Source: an uncultured Lachnospiraceae bacterium (GTDB taxonomy: Bacteria > Bacillota > Clostridia > Lachnospirales > Lachnospiraceae). Taken from it: DNA of 64,000 nucleotides. Position numbers and translations under genes: made by a program. Positions 25,014-34,365 of this stretch are shown in pieces (the stretch's first letter is position 1; each line of letters begins with the position of its first letter). The stretch lies in contig CANTEG010000003.1 in the NCBI GenBank assembly GCA_947652735.1, positions 124,001-188,000 on the forward strand. Direction: 5' to 3'. Below the pieces are notes generated by a model, which was given only the letters and a program-made list of their open reading frames with translations, was not told the DNA's origin and did not search any database.

Positions 25014-26003
25014 ATGAGTGATATAGATGTTGTGATTGCATGGGTAGATGGCAACGACAGGGAATGGCAAAATGAAAAGGAAAAATATGCACCGCCATTT
25101 GAGCGGGAGGCTTCCAGTAACATCAGATACAGGGAGTGGGATAACCTTCACTATATATTCAGGGGAATTGAAATATTTATGCCTTGGGTTAGGACTGTTC
25201 ATTTTGTGACATGGGGACATGTACCAAAGTGGCTCAATACTGCTTGCCCAAAACTTCATGTGGTAAAACATCAAGATTTTATTCCAAAGGAGTATCTTCC
25301 TACATTTAACGCAAATGCAATCGAACTTAATTTTCATAGAATCCCAAATTTGGCAGAGCAGTTTATTTATTTTAATGATGATATGTTCGTAGTGCGAAAA
25401 ACGGAAGCGGAAGACTTTTTCAAGGATGGTCTGCCGAGGGACATGGCATGTATAAGCCCACAGCCTATATACAGAAATTCCATTATGAACATTGAACTGA
25501 ATAACCTGAAAATAATAAACGATTATTTTACAAGGGATGATATCAAAAAAAATAAAAGGAAATGGATGAAACCGGGTCTGTATGGTCAGTATGCATTACG
25601 CACCCTTTTATTTTTACAGTTCAAATCCATCATTGGGATTTTTCAGCCCCATGTGCCATATACACTTCTAAAGAGTACCTATGCAACCTTATGGGATAAG
25701 GAATTTAAAATATTAGATGATACATGCAAAAGAAAGTACAGGGATATGGCTGACAATAATGTGTGGCTTATGCGGTCGTGGCAGCTTGTATCGGGTAGCT
25801 TTATTCCCAGAAGTCGTAAATTTGGACAACTGATTTCGGCTTCTGATTTAGAGGGAGTCAAACATTTTTTGCACCATGAGAAAAAGTGCCACCTTGTATG
25901 CATCAATGATGATGATACAGTTGAGAATTATGAAGAGACAAAAAATAAAGTAAACAATGAGCTTGAAAGGATTCTTCCAAATAAAAGCAGCTTTGAGAAG
26001 TAA
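25014..26003 (+). CDS. Stealth-family sugar-phosphate transferase
   Basis: A 329-residue Stealth protein (hexose-1-phosphoryltransferase type, related to GlcNAc-1-phosphotransferase and capsule polymerases). Conserved region 1 is IDVVIAWVDGNDREW at the N-terminus. Region 2 includes NIRYREWDNLHYIFRGIE, FVTWGHVPKWL and EQFIYFNDDMFV. Region 3 contains HVPYTLLKSTYATLW, and region 4 follows at NNVWLMRSWQL. It would create a sugar-phosphodiester linkage in the polymer. I place the start at the ATG of MSDIDVV (25014); a longer ORF from 24957 would run across the dispersed repeat. Sugar identity is unknown. Confidence 0.9.
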   Translation: MSDIDVVIAWVDGNDREWQNEKEKYAPPFEREASSNIRYREWDNLHYIFRGIEIFMPWVRTVHFVTWGHVPKWLNTACPKLHVVKHQDFIPKEYLPTFNANAIELNFHRIPNLAEQFIYFNDDMFVVRKTEAEDFFKDGLPRDMACISPQPIYRNSIMNIELNNLKIINDYFTRDDIKKNKRKWMKPGLYGQYALRTLLFLQFKSIIGIFQPHVPYTLLKSTYATLWDKEFKILDDTCKRKYRDMADNNVWLMRSWQLVSGSFIPRSRKFGQLISASDLEGVKHFLHHEKKCHLVCINDDDTVENYEETKNKVNNELERILPNKSSFEK

Positions 26004-26043
26004 GGAGAAAATAAGCCGGTGTTTAATGAAGGAGGCAGATAAC

Positions 26044-27174
26044 GTGAAGTTTTCAAAAGATGATACATGGGCAGTGAAGGGCTTTGCAATTTGTATAATG
26101 CTGTTTCATCATTTGTTTTTGGATGCAGATAGATTTAAGGGATATGCAATTAATTTTGCACCCTTTGGGAAAACATGGGTGGTGTGTGTGGCTGCCATGT
26201 TTAAGGTATGTGTCAGTATGTTTGCGTTTCTCACGGGTTACGGGCTTTTTTTGTCATACAATAAATTGATGAAAAATAAGCATGACGGGCTTACAACGGA
26301 TAAGTGGTGTCTGTCAAGATATATCAAAACAATGTCGGGTTTTTGGTTTATATACATCGTCTGCTTTGCTGTGACAATGCTGATTGACAGACTACCTGTA
26401 ATTAAGTATTTCAAAGGTAATGGGCTTGTAAAAGGGACGTTGTATTGCCTGATTGACTTTTTCGGGATGGCTTCACTGCTAAAAACACCCGATATGTGCG
26501 GTACATGGTGGTACATGGCAGCAGCAACGATTTTTATTATGCTGGTTCCTGTATTATGTCATGTGACAAAACGGACGGGCTGGCTTCCAATACTAGTTTT
26601 AGCACTTTTATATCCGAGGCTGATAGGCAGGACTTATATGGGTGGAACAAACGCAATGACATTTGTGCCTGCGTTAATTCTTGGCATGATGTTTGCAAAT
26701 TATGAAGTATTTGAGCATCTTGGTGCCAAGTTTGATAAAATGGGAAAGTTTTGGAAGACAATAGTTTGTTGGCTTATTTCCATAGTTGGTATCGTAGCTG
26801 CTGTCGCAGTACAAGATAATTTTGAAAAAAATGAAATGTGGAGGATAAAGCTGCTGTTTGTACCGCTTATATTCATTTTTTTCATTAAATATTGTCTGGC
26901 CCCAATCAAGTGGGTGAATGCTTTTTTGGTATTTATGGGAAAACGTTCCATGACGATTTTCATGACCCACACATTTTTGAGATCCATATATTTAAAGGAC
27001 TGGATATATTCACAGGGGCATTTTCTTAAGGTGTACCTTGCACTGTTTGTCTCTTCGCTTATACTTGCCATAGTGCTGGATGTGATTAAGCATGTGATAG
27101 GACTGGATAAGGCAGTTGATAAGTTGTGTGAAAAAATCATGAAAGGCACGCCAAAGACATCTGTTGCAAAGTAA
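26044..27174 (+). CDS. Acyltransferase family 3 (membrane O-acetyltransferase)
   Basis: A 376-residue integral membrane acyltransferase-3 protein with about ten hydrophobic segments. The N-terminal catalytic histidine region is AICIMLFHHLFLDADRF, and the family C-terminal block MGKRSMTIFMTHTFLRSIYL is present. Such proteins O-acylate exported or membrane-bound polysaccharides using cytoplasmic acyl donors. The GTG at 26044, 8 nt after AAGGAGG, is the likely start. The ORF is open back to 25957 inside the Stealth gene, but that extension lacks a ribosome-binding site. It probably decorates the wall polymer made by its neighbours. Confidence 0.88.
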   Translation: MKFSKDDTWAVKGFAICIMLFHHLFLDADRFKGYAINFAPFGKTWVVCVAAMFKVCVSMFAFLTGYGLFLSYNKLMKNKHDGLTTDKWCLSRYIKTMSGFWFIYIVCFAVTMLIDRLPVIKYFKGNGLVKGTLYCLIDFFGMASLLKTPDMCGTWWYMAAATIFIMLVPVLCHVTKRTGWLPILVLALLYPRLIGRTYMGGTNAMTFVPALILGMMFANYEVFEHLGAKFDKMGKFWKTIVCWLISIVGIVAAVAVQDNFEKNEMWRIKLLFVPLIFIFFIKYCLAPIKWVNAFLVFMGKRSMTIFMTHTFLRSIYLKDWIYSQGHFLKVYLALFVSSLILAIVLDVIKHVIGLDKAVDKLCEKIMKGTPKTSVAK

Positions 27175-27207
27175 TGTTAGTTTATACAAAAAAGAGGAAG
27201 GAAATAA

Positions 27208-28155
27208 ATGATTTCAGTTATTATACCGGCATATAATGAGGCCGCAATGATACCCAAAACTTCCAAAGTGATTTCAGGTATTTTAGAACAAAATTCTATC
27301 GAATATGAGCTTATATTTGTAAATGACGGCTCAAAGGATATGACATGGATGGAAATTGTCAATGCCCATGAGCAAAATAAAAATGTAATCGGCATAAGCT
27401 TTTCCCGCAATTTTGGTAAGGAGGCTGCCATGTTTGCGGGGCTGGAAAAGGCACAGGGAGACTGTGCTGTAATTATAGATTGTGACTTACAGCATCCACC
27501 GGAAAAGATTGTTGAAATGTACCAGCTCTGGGAGCAGGGGTATGAGGTTGTGGAAGCAGTAAAGGATGACAGGGGCAGGGAAAGCCATGTACACGGATTT
27601 TTTGCCAATACATTTTATAAAATAATTGGTAAAGCAACAGGACTTGATATGAAAAATGCGTCTGATTTCAAGCTTATGGACAGAAAGGTTGTGAATGTAT
27701 TAAACGGTATGCCTGAAAGGAACGTATTTTTCAGGGCGTTGTCTACATGGGTGGGTTTTAAATCAACCAAGGTGACGTTTTCCGTGAGGGAACGCGAGGA
27801 GGGAACGTCAAAGTGGAGCACGAAAGCATTAGTTAAATATGCAATATCAAATATCACATCCTTTTCCACAGCACCTATGCAAATCATTACCGTGCTTGGA
27901 TGTATCTGTTTGTTATTTGATTTTGTGTTTGCAATTTACTCTCTTGTAGCGTGGCTGACAGGGGGAACGGTTTTTGCATACACCGTATTGATTTTAGTTA
28001 ATATGCTGCTTTCGGGCGTAATAATGGTAGGAATCGGTGTTTTGGGGTATTATACATCCAAAATTTATGACGAGGTAAAACAACGACCGAGATATATTAT
28101 TTCGTCACAATTATATGTTGATGACAAAAACAACGATATGGATAATAATAAATAA
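27208..28155 (+). CDS. GtrB-like polyprenyl-phosphate glycosyltransferase (GT2)
   Basis: A 315-residue GT2 enzyme of the dolichol-phosphate-mannose synthase/GtrB type. The N-terminal catalytic domain carries VIIPAYNE, FVNDGSKD and the metal-binding DCDLQHPPEKI; the retaining-class ARFRNFG-type block is SFSRNFGKEAAMF. Two C-terminal membrane helices (about residues 230-285) complete the family layout. It should move a sugar from a nucleotide donor to undecaprenyl phosphate for use outside the membrane. The gene that follows encodes a GT-C-like membrane protein, the usual partner in three-component glycosylation. Confidence 0.92.
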   Translation: MISVIIPAYNEAAMIPKTSKVISGILEQNSIEYELIFVNDGSKDMTWMEIVNAHEQNKNVIGISFSRNFGKEAAMFAGLEKAQGDCAVIIDCDLQHPPEKIVEMYQLWEQGYEVVEAVKDDRGRESHVHGFFANTFYKIIGKATGLDMKNASDFKLMDRKVVNVLNGMPERNVFFRALSTWVGFKSTKVTFSVREREEGTSKWSTKALVKYAISNITSFSTAPMQIITVLGCICLLFDFVFAIYSLVAWLTGGTVFAYTVLILVNMLLSGVIMVGIGVLGYYTSKIYDEVKQRPRYIISSQLYVDDKNNDMDNNK

Positions 28156-28186
28156 ATTCAGATAAATTATTCTAGCGGAGAGGAGA

Positions 28187-28206
28187 ATGATGCAAATGTG
28201 CATCAT
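28187..28206. other. Hairpin just before the GT-C-like gene
   Basis: A perfect 8-bp inverted repeat, ATGATGCA-AATG-TGCATCAT, ends 11 nt before the ATG at 28218. It leaves only a weak GGGG ribosome-binding site and could restrain translation. Confidence 0.4.
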
Positions 28207-28217
28207 GGGGAAATAGG

Positions 28218-29741
28218 ATGAAAATAAACAAAAAGTGGGCTTTTTTAATTGGTGCGGCATCGATTTTATTATTTATTATGTTTCTCTTCGAGCCGATGAG
28301 ACTGGATGATTGGGCATGGGGCAGCAAATTTGGCATTGAAAGATTGAATAATAAATTTGCAGGCTATAATGGCAGATATGTAGGTAACATCATAGTTATT
28401 GTATTATTAAGGCTGCCCAATATAATCAGGGCACTTGTAGAAACTGCCTTTGTATTGTTCTTCTTGAAAATGGTATATGATATATTGGAAAAAAACAGTA
28501 TGGCATTTGCTTTTTTTGCCGTTTCGTTTGCATGTATACCATTGCGTCTCAGTACACAGTGTATCACATGGACATCAGGCTATGCCAACTACTTTATGGC
28601 GGCTGTTGCCCTTGTTTTTATTATTAAAACAGTTTTTGATATTGTATTTTCCGGTGAAGAAACAAAAAAATATATGTATATTATATTCCCTGTTATTATA
28701 TTCTGCTCACAGCTTATATTGGAAACAACTACGATATATATATTCGTTTTCTTAGTTGCGATGACAATCATCACATGCAAAAATAAGGACAAAAAGAATA
28801 TAATATTCCTTGGTATATGTACGCTTGTCTCGATTGCGGGGCTTATGGTCATGTATAGCAACAGTGCATACAGTGCCGCCGTGACGGATGATGATGCAAC
28901 CTATAAACGAATTAATATTTTAGGTTTTCTGTCACAGATAGGAGATTACTTTGATAAATTTATCGATGAAATGATGCCTGACTTTGTCAGCAATTATCAC
29001 CTGCTGATTTTATTTATTTTAATTGCATTACTTGTACTTTGGGTTATGAAAGGCGGAATGCTGTCAAAGGTAATGTGCTGTGTCGGAGCTGTACTTGCCG
29101 CATTCTTTGTGTATGATATGATGGACAGCCGTTGGGAGAGTTTGTACAGGGACGGTCAGCTTGGATTAATTATAAGATTTGTTCTCTCATTTCTTATGTA
29201 TCTATATCTGATTATATCAATTGCCATGCTTACAGATGGAAAACGAAGGGTTAAGATGCTGATAATAGGAGTATCACAGTTTATTTTAGTCGCACCGTTG
29301 GTAGTTGCAACTCCATTGGGAGCAAGATGCTTTTTTCACAATTACATTTTCTGGGCATTGATTTTGGGTCAGCTTGTACTTTGTATCTGTGAAAGGATAA
29401 AGAGTGGAACTGCTGAAAAAGTGGAAAACTATATTATGAAAGCGGCAACGGCATTTACCCTGATGACAATGGTATGCAATCTGGGCGTTCAAATAAAAAC
29501 TTTTGAGATATACGGAATCAGACAAAAAATTATTGATGACTGCAAGGCGGAACATGCCAAGGAAATCATTTTGCCTGAGGTTCCGTGGTCATCCATATAT
29601 TGTTTTGGAGCCAATGTAAGCAACGAAAATGAATACTGGCTTGATAATTATAAAATATATTATGAGATACCAAGTGACACTAAGGTGCAATTTATGGATT
29701 ATTTCAAATGGCAGGAACAGAACAAGGAGGGCATACAATGA
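28218..29741 (+). CDS. DUF6056/GT-C-like membrane glycosyltransferase
   Basis: A 507-residue membrane protein with about eleven hydrophobic segments and a short C-terminal soluble tail. Its first loop has the acidic RLDDWAWGSKFG and GYNGRYVGN motifs typical of DUF6056/GtrC-like proteins. In GT-C enzymes the early acidic pair is catalytic and faces outward. Coming 62 nt after a GtrB-like gene, it probably transfers the polyprenyl-phosphate-linked sugar onto the exported polymer. Its stop overlaps the tagD start by 4 nt (ATGA). The family assignment is by layout and motif; the function is inferred from the pair. Confidence 0.75.
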   Translation: MKINKKWAFLIGAASILLFIMFLFEPMRLDDWAWGSKFGIERLNNKFAGYNGRYVGNIIVIVLLRLPNIIRALVETAFVLFFLKMVYDILEKNSMAFAFFAVSFACIPLRLSTQCITWTSGYANYFMAAVALVFIIKTVFDIVFSGEETKKYMYIIFPVIIFCSQLILETTTIYIFVFLVAMTIITCKNKDKKNIIFLGICTLVSIAGLMVMYSNSAYSAAVTDDDATYKRINILGFLSQIGDYFDKFIDEMMPDFVSNYHLLILFILIALLVLWVMKGGMLSKVMCCVGAVLAAFFVYDMMDSRWESLYRDGQLGLIIRFVLSFLMYLYLIISIAMLTDGKRRVKMLIIGVSQFILVAPLVVATPLGARCFFHNYIFWALILGQLVLCICERIKSGTAEKVENYIMKAATAFTLMTMVCNLGVQIKTFEIYGIRQKIIDDCKAEHAKEIILPEVPWSSIYCFGANVSNENEYWLDNYKIYYEIPSDTKVQFMDYFKWQEQNKEGIQ

Positions 29742-30127
29742 AAAAAGTAATAACCTACGGAACCTATGATTTGCTCCATTACGGACATATAAATTTGCTC
29801 AGACGGGCAAAAGAGCAGGGGGATTATCTGATTGTTGCTCTGTCAACGGATGAATTTAATTGGAATATGAAACAAAAAAAGTGCTATTTTACCTATGAAC
29901 AGAGAAAGCAGCTTTTGGAGGCAATCAGGTATGTTGACCTTGTTATACCCGAGGAAAACTGGGAGCAGAAAATAGATAATGTAAAGGAATTTAAGGTGGA
30001 TACTTTTGTTATGGGTGATGACTGGAACGGGAAGTTTGATTTCTTAAAGGATTACTGCGAGGTCGTTTATCTGCCAAGGACACCGGAAATTTCAACGACG
30101 CAGATTAAAAATGATTTAAGTGTTTAA
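29738..30127 (+). CDS. tagD: Glycerol-3-phosphate cytidylyltransferase, second copy
   Basis: A 129-residue protein, exactly the classical TagD length, that makes CDP-glycerol from CTP and sn-glycerol 3-phosphate. The motifs are GTYDLLHYGHINLLRRAK (HxGH), FVMGDDWNGKFDFL and the C-terminal LPRTPEISTTQI, the RTxGISTT-type nucleotide block with Glu for Gly. AAGGAGGG precedes the ATG. It is much closer to characterised TagD than the copy at 20581, so this is probably the main CDP-glycerol supplier. It opens the second set of glycerophosphotransferase genes. Confidence 0.95.
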   Translation: MKKVITYGTYDLLHYGHINLLRRAKEQGDYLIVALSTDEFNWNMKQKKCYFTYEQRKQLLEAIRYVDLVIPEENWEQKIDNVKEFKVDTFVMGDDWNGKFDFLKDYCEVVYLPRTPEISTTQIKNDLSV

Positions 30128-30142
30128 TTCAGGGGGATATCA

Positions 30143-31684
30143 ATGGGTATACACACATTACTTGAAAATAAACAGCTTTTAAAGGCACTTAATGATGAAT
30201 ATGATAAGTGGGATTGCACTTCGGAATATGAGCAGAGCGATTACCTGCTTGGACGGCAAAATGCAAAGTTTAAAAATAGGATGCTTTTCGTTCACGGAAA
30301 CCCGTCAGGTAAAAGAGGAACAATAACGGAGGAGCTTGTAAAGCAGGCACTGGAACAGGGCTTTGAGGTTGTAGCCACAGACAAATGGAAGGACAGAATT
30401 GGAGAAAGTGGGAAGATGATTTACGTGGAAAAAAATTCCGTGGAATATTTCAAGTTTCTCACAGAGGCAAAATATATATATGCTACTTCAAACTTAAATT
30501 ATAATTTTTCCAAGACTGATAAGCAGGTTTTGATTGTAGACTTGCCCTCTTACGACAGGGAGGACTTTGATAATCGTATCAAGGTTGACTCTATACTGTG
30601 TCATGCTGACCATATTGTAAAAGGGAAAAAAACAAGGAAAGAAATTTTTGATTGTCTGATTGCAAAAAAACTGAAAACCAATGTGATTCAGGAAGATAAA
30701 AAAAAGGTTCTTTTTATACTAAACACAAATTATTATGATAGAACCCTCGAGTATATTTTAAGCATTCAAAATCAGATTGATTATACAAAATATGATGTGA
30801 CTGTTCTTTTTGCAATGAGTGTAAAGGAACGGTTTCGAAAACAGATGGACAGACTAAACCCCGAGATACATGTTGTGTTCCGAAAGGCAAGTATGGAATG
30901 TGATGCCGAGACGGAAAAAAAACTTGCTTTTCTTGAGGAAAAAAATTTTGACCTGCCTGATGTGGCAGTTGTGGAAAAGTTTTTGGGGAAGGATGTCTAT
31001 ATTCAGGAAGCAGGCAAATTGTTTGGAAACAAGAACTTTGATTATGTGTTTAACATGAAATACGACGGGATAAAGTGGAGATTGTTTATTCATGCCCTCA
31101 CGGGGAAAAAGATATTTTATAATTTAGATAGTTACAATAATCCGTCAGAGTGGGCAGTCGCAAAGTTGAAACATCTTGGCATGTATGATGAGATACTGTT
31201 TCCAAATGAGGACAGACTAAGTCAGGCGGAAGCATTTGCGCCTGAGGTATTTGAGGGAAAATCATATGTAGCACCGTCACCTTCGATTGGATTGGGTAAA
31301 AATACAGATACAATAGATATTGAGGAAGACGAAAAACGTTTTTGTCTGGCTGACACAAATATTGTTTCAGACGAGGATTCTCTCAGTGTGCTTTTGGTAA
31401 AATATCCAAAAGAAAAGACAGAATATGTAACTATAAGCCCGAACTGCACGGAATTATATGCGGAAGAAAAGCTGAAAGAAATTTTAGACAGAGGTATTTG
31501 TCCAATTATATTTGACTTTGGCAGGGTGCTTGTAAAAAATGATGTTGCAGCAGGGCTTGACTATTATAAAAGATACAGTTCGTCACTGGCTTTGGGCAAG
31601 TTGACTGGTCAAGGTATACTGGTGGAGGCGGACGTGCAAAACAGCAGGGAGAGCACCCTTGACAACATTTTGTCGTCACATTAA
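30143..31684 (+). CDS. Uncharacterised protein distantly related to the neighbouring glycerophosphotransferase/GT fusions
   Basis: A 513-residue soluble protein that I do not firmly recognise. The first part (VEYFKFLTEAKYIYATSNLN, about residues 96-117) resembles the AKYI-NN segment just before the WHG motif in TagF-type enzymes, but the WHGxPLK motif is absent. The middle (KKKVLFILNTNYYDRTLEYI) resembles the joint before the GT4 half of the next gene. No catalytic EX7E or SDYSS block is visible. It may be a degenerate or accessory glycerophosphotransferase. It lies 15 nt after tagD and is followed by a full catalytic relative. Confidence 0.55.
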   Translation: MGIHTLLENKQLLKALNDEYDKWDCTSEYEQSDYLLGRQNAKFKNRMLFVHGNPSGKRGTITEELVKQALEQGFEVVATDKWKDRIGESGKMIYVEKNSVEYFKFLTEAKYIYATSNLNYNFSKTDKQVLIVDLPSYDREDFDNRIKVDSILCHADHIVKGKKTRKEIFDCLIAKKLKTNVIQEDKKKVLFILNTNYYDRTLEYILSIQNQIDYTKYDVTVLFAMSVKERFRKQMDRLNPEIHVVFRKASMECDAETEKKLAFLEEKNFDLPDVAVVEKFLGKDVYIQEAGKLFGNKNFDYVFNMKYDGIKWRLFIHALTGKKIFYNLDSYNNPSEWAVAKLKHLGMYDEILFPNEDRLSQAEAFAPEVFEGKSYVAPSPSIGLGKNTDTIDIEEDEKRFCLADTNIVSDEDSLSVLLVKYPKEKTEYVTISPNCTELYAEEKLKEILDRGICPIIFDFGRVLVKNDVAAGLDYYKRYSSSLALGKLTGQGILVEADVQNSRESTLDNILSSH

Positions 31685-31764
31685 CAAGGATAGGTACAAA
31701 GGGACATAACGAAAACAAAGTTTTGCAATTACCTGTAACGCAGGTATGTGTAAGGAGAACATAT

Positions 31765-34305
31765 ATGGAAGAATTGGAACAATTGTTTCAGCCTTATCTT
31801 GAGGAACAGCAGGCACAATATGAAGAAAATGAAGCATATGCCCGCGTGGCTGACTATGCCGAAATTCGTGAGCAATGTGAGCTTGATGATAAGCTTATGG
31901 TTTTCACGTCCTTTTTTGGACGTGGAATGATATGTAATCCGTTTGCGTTGTTTAAGTATTGTATGACGCAGGAAAGATTTCACGATTTCAGATTTGTGTG
32001 GGTTTTAGATAATATTGAAAACCATTCCGTAGAACTTGATGCGTATAAGGATGATGACAGGGTTATTTTTGCCAACTTTCACAGTAACGATTATTTTAAG
32101 TATCTGTCGTCCGCAAAATATATTATTAATAATGTAAACGAACAGAGATACTTTGTAAAAAAAGAGGGACAGATTGTAATTAATACGTGGCACGGAATCC
32201 CTCTTAAATATTTAGGATACGACATTCCAAACGGTGCATTCGAGTCACCGAATTCATTCAGAAATTTTTTATTTGCAGATTATATTCTTTCGCCAAATGA
32301 GTACATGACTGATATTTACGCAAAGGCATATAAGCTCCATGACTTATACGATGGAAAGATAATAGAAGCAGGATACCCGAGGTGTGATACCCTGATAAAT
32401 ATTGACAGGGATGCCTTTATAAAAAAGGCAGGTACGTATGGTGTGAATATAGATTCAGGAAAAAAGGTTATTTTGTATGCCCCTACGTGGAGAGGTGAAA
32501 AATATGCCACACCTGATATCAGTATGACAGAGTATAATGCCTTTGTAGAGCAGATAAAAGATGTAATCAATCTTGAGGAATATCAGATTTTGTTTAAGCC
32601 CCATCAGGTTGTTTACAAAGCACTCTGTGAGCAGGGACTTGCAGATGACACGATGGTTCCTGCTGCCATAGATGCGAATGAGCTTTTAGGTGTGACTGAT
32701 ATTTTGATATCAGACTATTCCAGCATATTTTTTGATTTCCTTGCCACGGGACGCCCGATTCTGTTTTATGTTTCGGATTTGGAGGAATATAGGACAACAA
32801 GAGGACTTTATTTTCCTGTTGATGAATTGCCGGGACCTGTGTCCGATGACGCAAAGGTTGTGGCAGAATGGTTGAAGAAGCTTACTTTTAATGAGGCGGA
32901 GTATGGTGCTTTATTCGATTATGGCAAATATGAAAGAGCTGTTTCAAAGTTTGTTCCCAATGAGGATGGACATGTATGCGAACGTATTGTGAATACAATT
33001 TTTGAAAATGATGACTCGTGCGTAAAGCGGTTTAAAACAAGTAAACCAAGACTGCTGGTTCATTTGGATAATTTAAAAGAAGAAAATATTACAACTGCCT
33101 GCTTCAAATTGCTGGACAGTATTGATTATAATAAATATGATGTAACCTTTAACGCAGTTGTGCCCAAGGATTGTGAAAATATACTTTTGTCCATAAACGA
33201 AAATGTGCGTGTGCTTTGTAATATAGGCAGGGTTTACGGCACAGTAAAGGATACTGCGGTCAGAAAGTATTGTGATGACAACTTTATTGTTGAAAGTGAT
33301 GGCAGGGAATGCTTTCCGTCCCATGTATACAAAACGGAATTTAAGAGACGGTTTGGTGCCTGCCAATATGACTGCATTATTAATTTTTCAGGTGTTGACA
33401 GCTTTTGGGTGAATGTATTCACAACTCAGAAAAATGCAAGACAGCTTCTTTGGGTTCATAATGAATTCAGATTGGAATTTGAAAATTCAGCTAATGATAT
33501 TGACTCTGCGGAACGGGATAATTGGAAACAGGCAATAAAACATTTTAACTGTGTTGACAGGGTTGTAGGATGCTCGGAAGCCACAATGAAAACTATCAGA
33601 AGAAATTTGGATGCAGAAAATATCTGTGATAAATTTACATTTGTGCATACCATGGTGGATGCAGATTTTGTTTTTGCCAAGGCAACCCGGGGGCAGGTGA
33701 TTACGTTTGATGATAAGGCTTGGTATTTGGATATAAATGATAATATGCTTGGTGGCTCTGAGATTAATACAGCTTTGGTTCCATGTCCGGATAAGGATAA
33801 CATTAACTTTGTGGCAGTGGGACAGCTTTGTGCTGAAAATAATTATGAGAATCTGATTAAAGAATTTGAAAAGCTGGCTGGTGAAAATGATAAGGTCAGG
33901 TTATATATAATTGGTGATGGGTCTCAAAAGTCAAGACTGCGGGGGCTTATTAAAGAGCTTAAGCTTGATGGCAGGGTGCTTCTTACCGGTAATGTGAAAA
34001 ATCTTTCTGCCATATTGAAAATGTGCGGTTATCTGGTTATACCGTCGCTCTATGGATGGAAACCGATGACACTGCTTGAGGCGGGAGTTCTGGGTCTTAC
34101 TGTTGTCATGCCTGAATCTGATGAAATCAAGGATTTGCTCATTGACGAGGAAGCATATTTTATAATTAAAACAGGCAAAGACTTCATGTATGAGGGTCTA
34201 AAGGCATCAATTGGACGTGACAAGACTGTATTTGCCCCGAAGACATATAACTTGAAATGCATGGAGGAATTTGATAAGGTTATAGATGAGGTGCTTCATT
34301 TATAA
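31765..34305 (+). CDS. Fusion of CDP-glycerol glycerophosphotransferase and GT4 glycosyltransferase
   Basis: An 846-residue two-enzyme protein. The N-terminal half (about 20-400) is a TagF-type domain with INTWHGIPLKYLG, LYAPTWRG, FKPHQ and SDYSSIFFDF. The C-terminal half (about 430-840) is a GT-B domain with LWVHNEFRLEF, VAVGQLCAENNYENLI and PSLYGWKPMTLLEAGVLGL. It could add glycerol phosphate and a sugar in alternation, building a repeat unit. The ATG at 31765 follows AAGGAG; the ORF extends to 31723 without support. The organisation suggests a polymer in which glycerol phosphate and sugars alternate. Confidence 0.88.
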   Translation: MEELEQLFQPYLEEQQAQYEENEAYARVADYAEIREQCELDDKLMVFTSFFGRGMICNPFALFKYCMTQERFHDFRFVWVLDNIENHSVELDAYKDDDRVIFANFHSNDYFKYLSSAKYIINNVNEQRYFVKKEGQIVINTWHGIPLKYLGYDIPNGAFESPNSFRNFLFADYILSPNEYMTDIYAKAYKLHDLYDGKIIEAGYPRCDTLINIDRDAFIKKAGTYGVNIDSGKKVILYAPTWRGEKYATPDISMTEYNAFVEQIKDVINLEEYQILFKPHQVVYKALCEQGLADDTMVPAAIDANELLGVTDILISDYSSIFFDFLATGRPILFYVSDLEEYRTTRGLYFPVDELPGPVSDDAKVVAEWLKKLTFNEAEYGALFDYGKYERAVSKFVPNEDGHVCERIVNTIFENDDSCVKRFKTSKPRLLVHLDNLKEENITTACFKLLDSIDYNKYDVTFNAVVPKDCENILLSINENVRVLCNIGRVYGTVKDTAVRKYCDDNFIVESDGRECFPSHVYKTEFKRRFGACQYDCIINFSGVDSFWVNVFTTQKNARQLLWVHNEFRLEFENSANDIDSAERDNWKQAIKHFNCVDRVVGCSEATMKTIRRNLDAENICDKFTFVHTMVDADFVFAKATRGQVITFDDKAWYLDINDNMLGGSEINTALVPCPDKDNINFVAVGQLCAENNYENLIKEFEKLAGENDKVRLYIIGDGSQKSRLRGLIKELKLDGRVLLTGNVKNLSAILKMCGYLVIPSLYGWKPMTLLEAGVLGLTVVMPESDEIKDLLIDEEAYFIIKTGKDFMYEGLKASIGRDKTVFAPKTYNLKCMEEFDKVIDEVLHL

Positions 34306-34365
34306 CATATTGATGTGCAAGCTGACAATTGGGTTTGTTTTATTTATATAAGAAAGAGGGATAAA

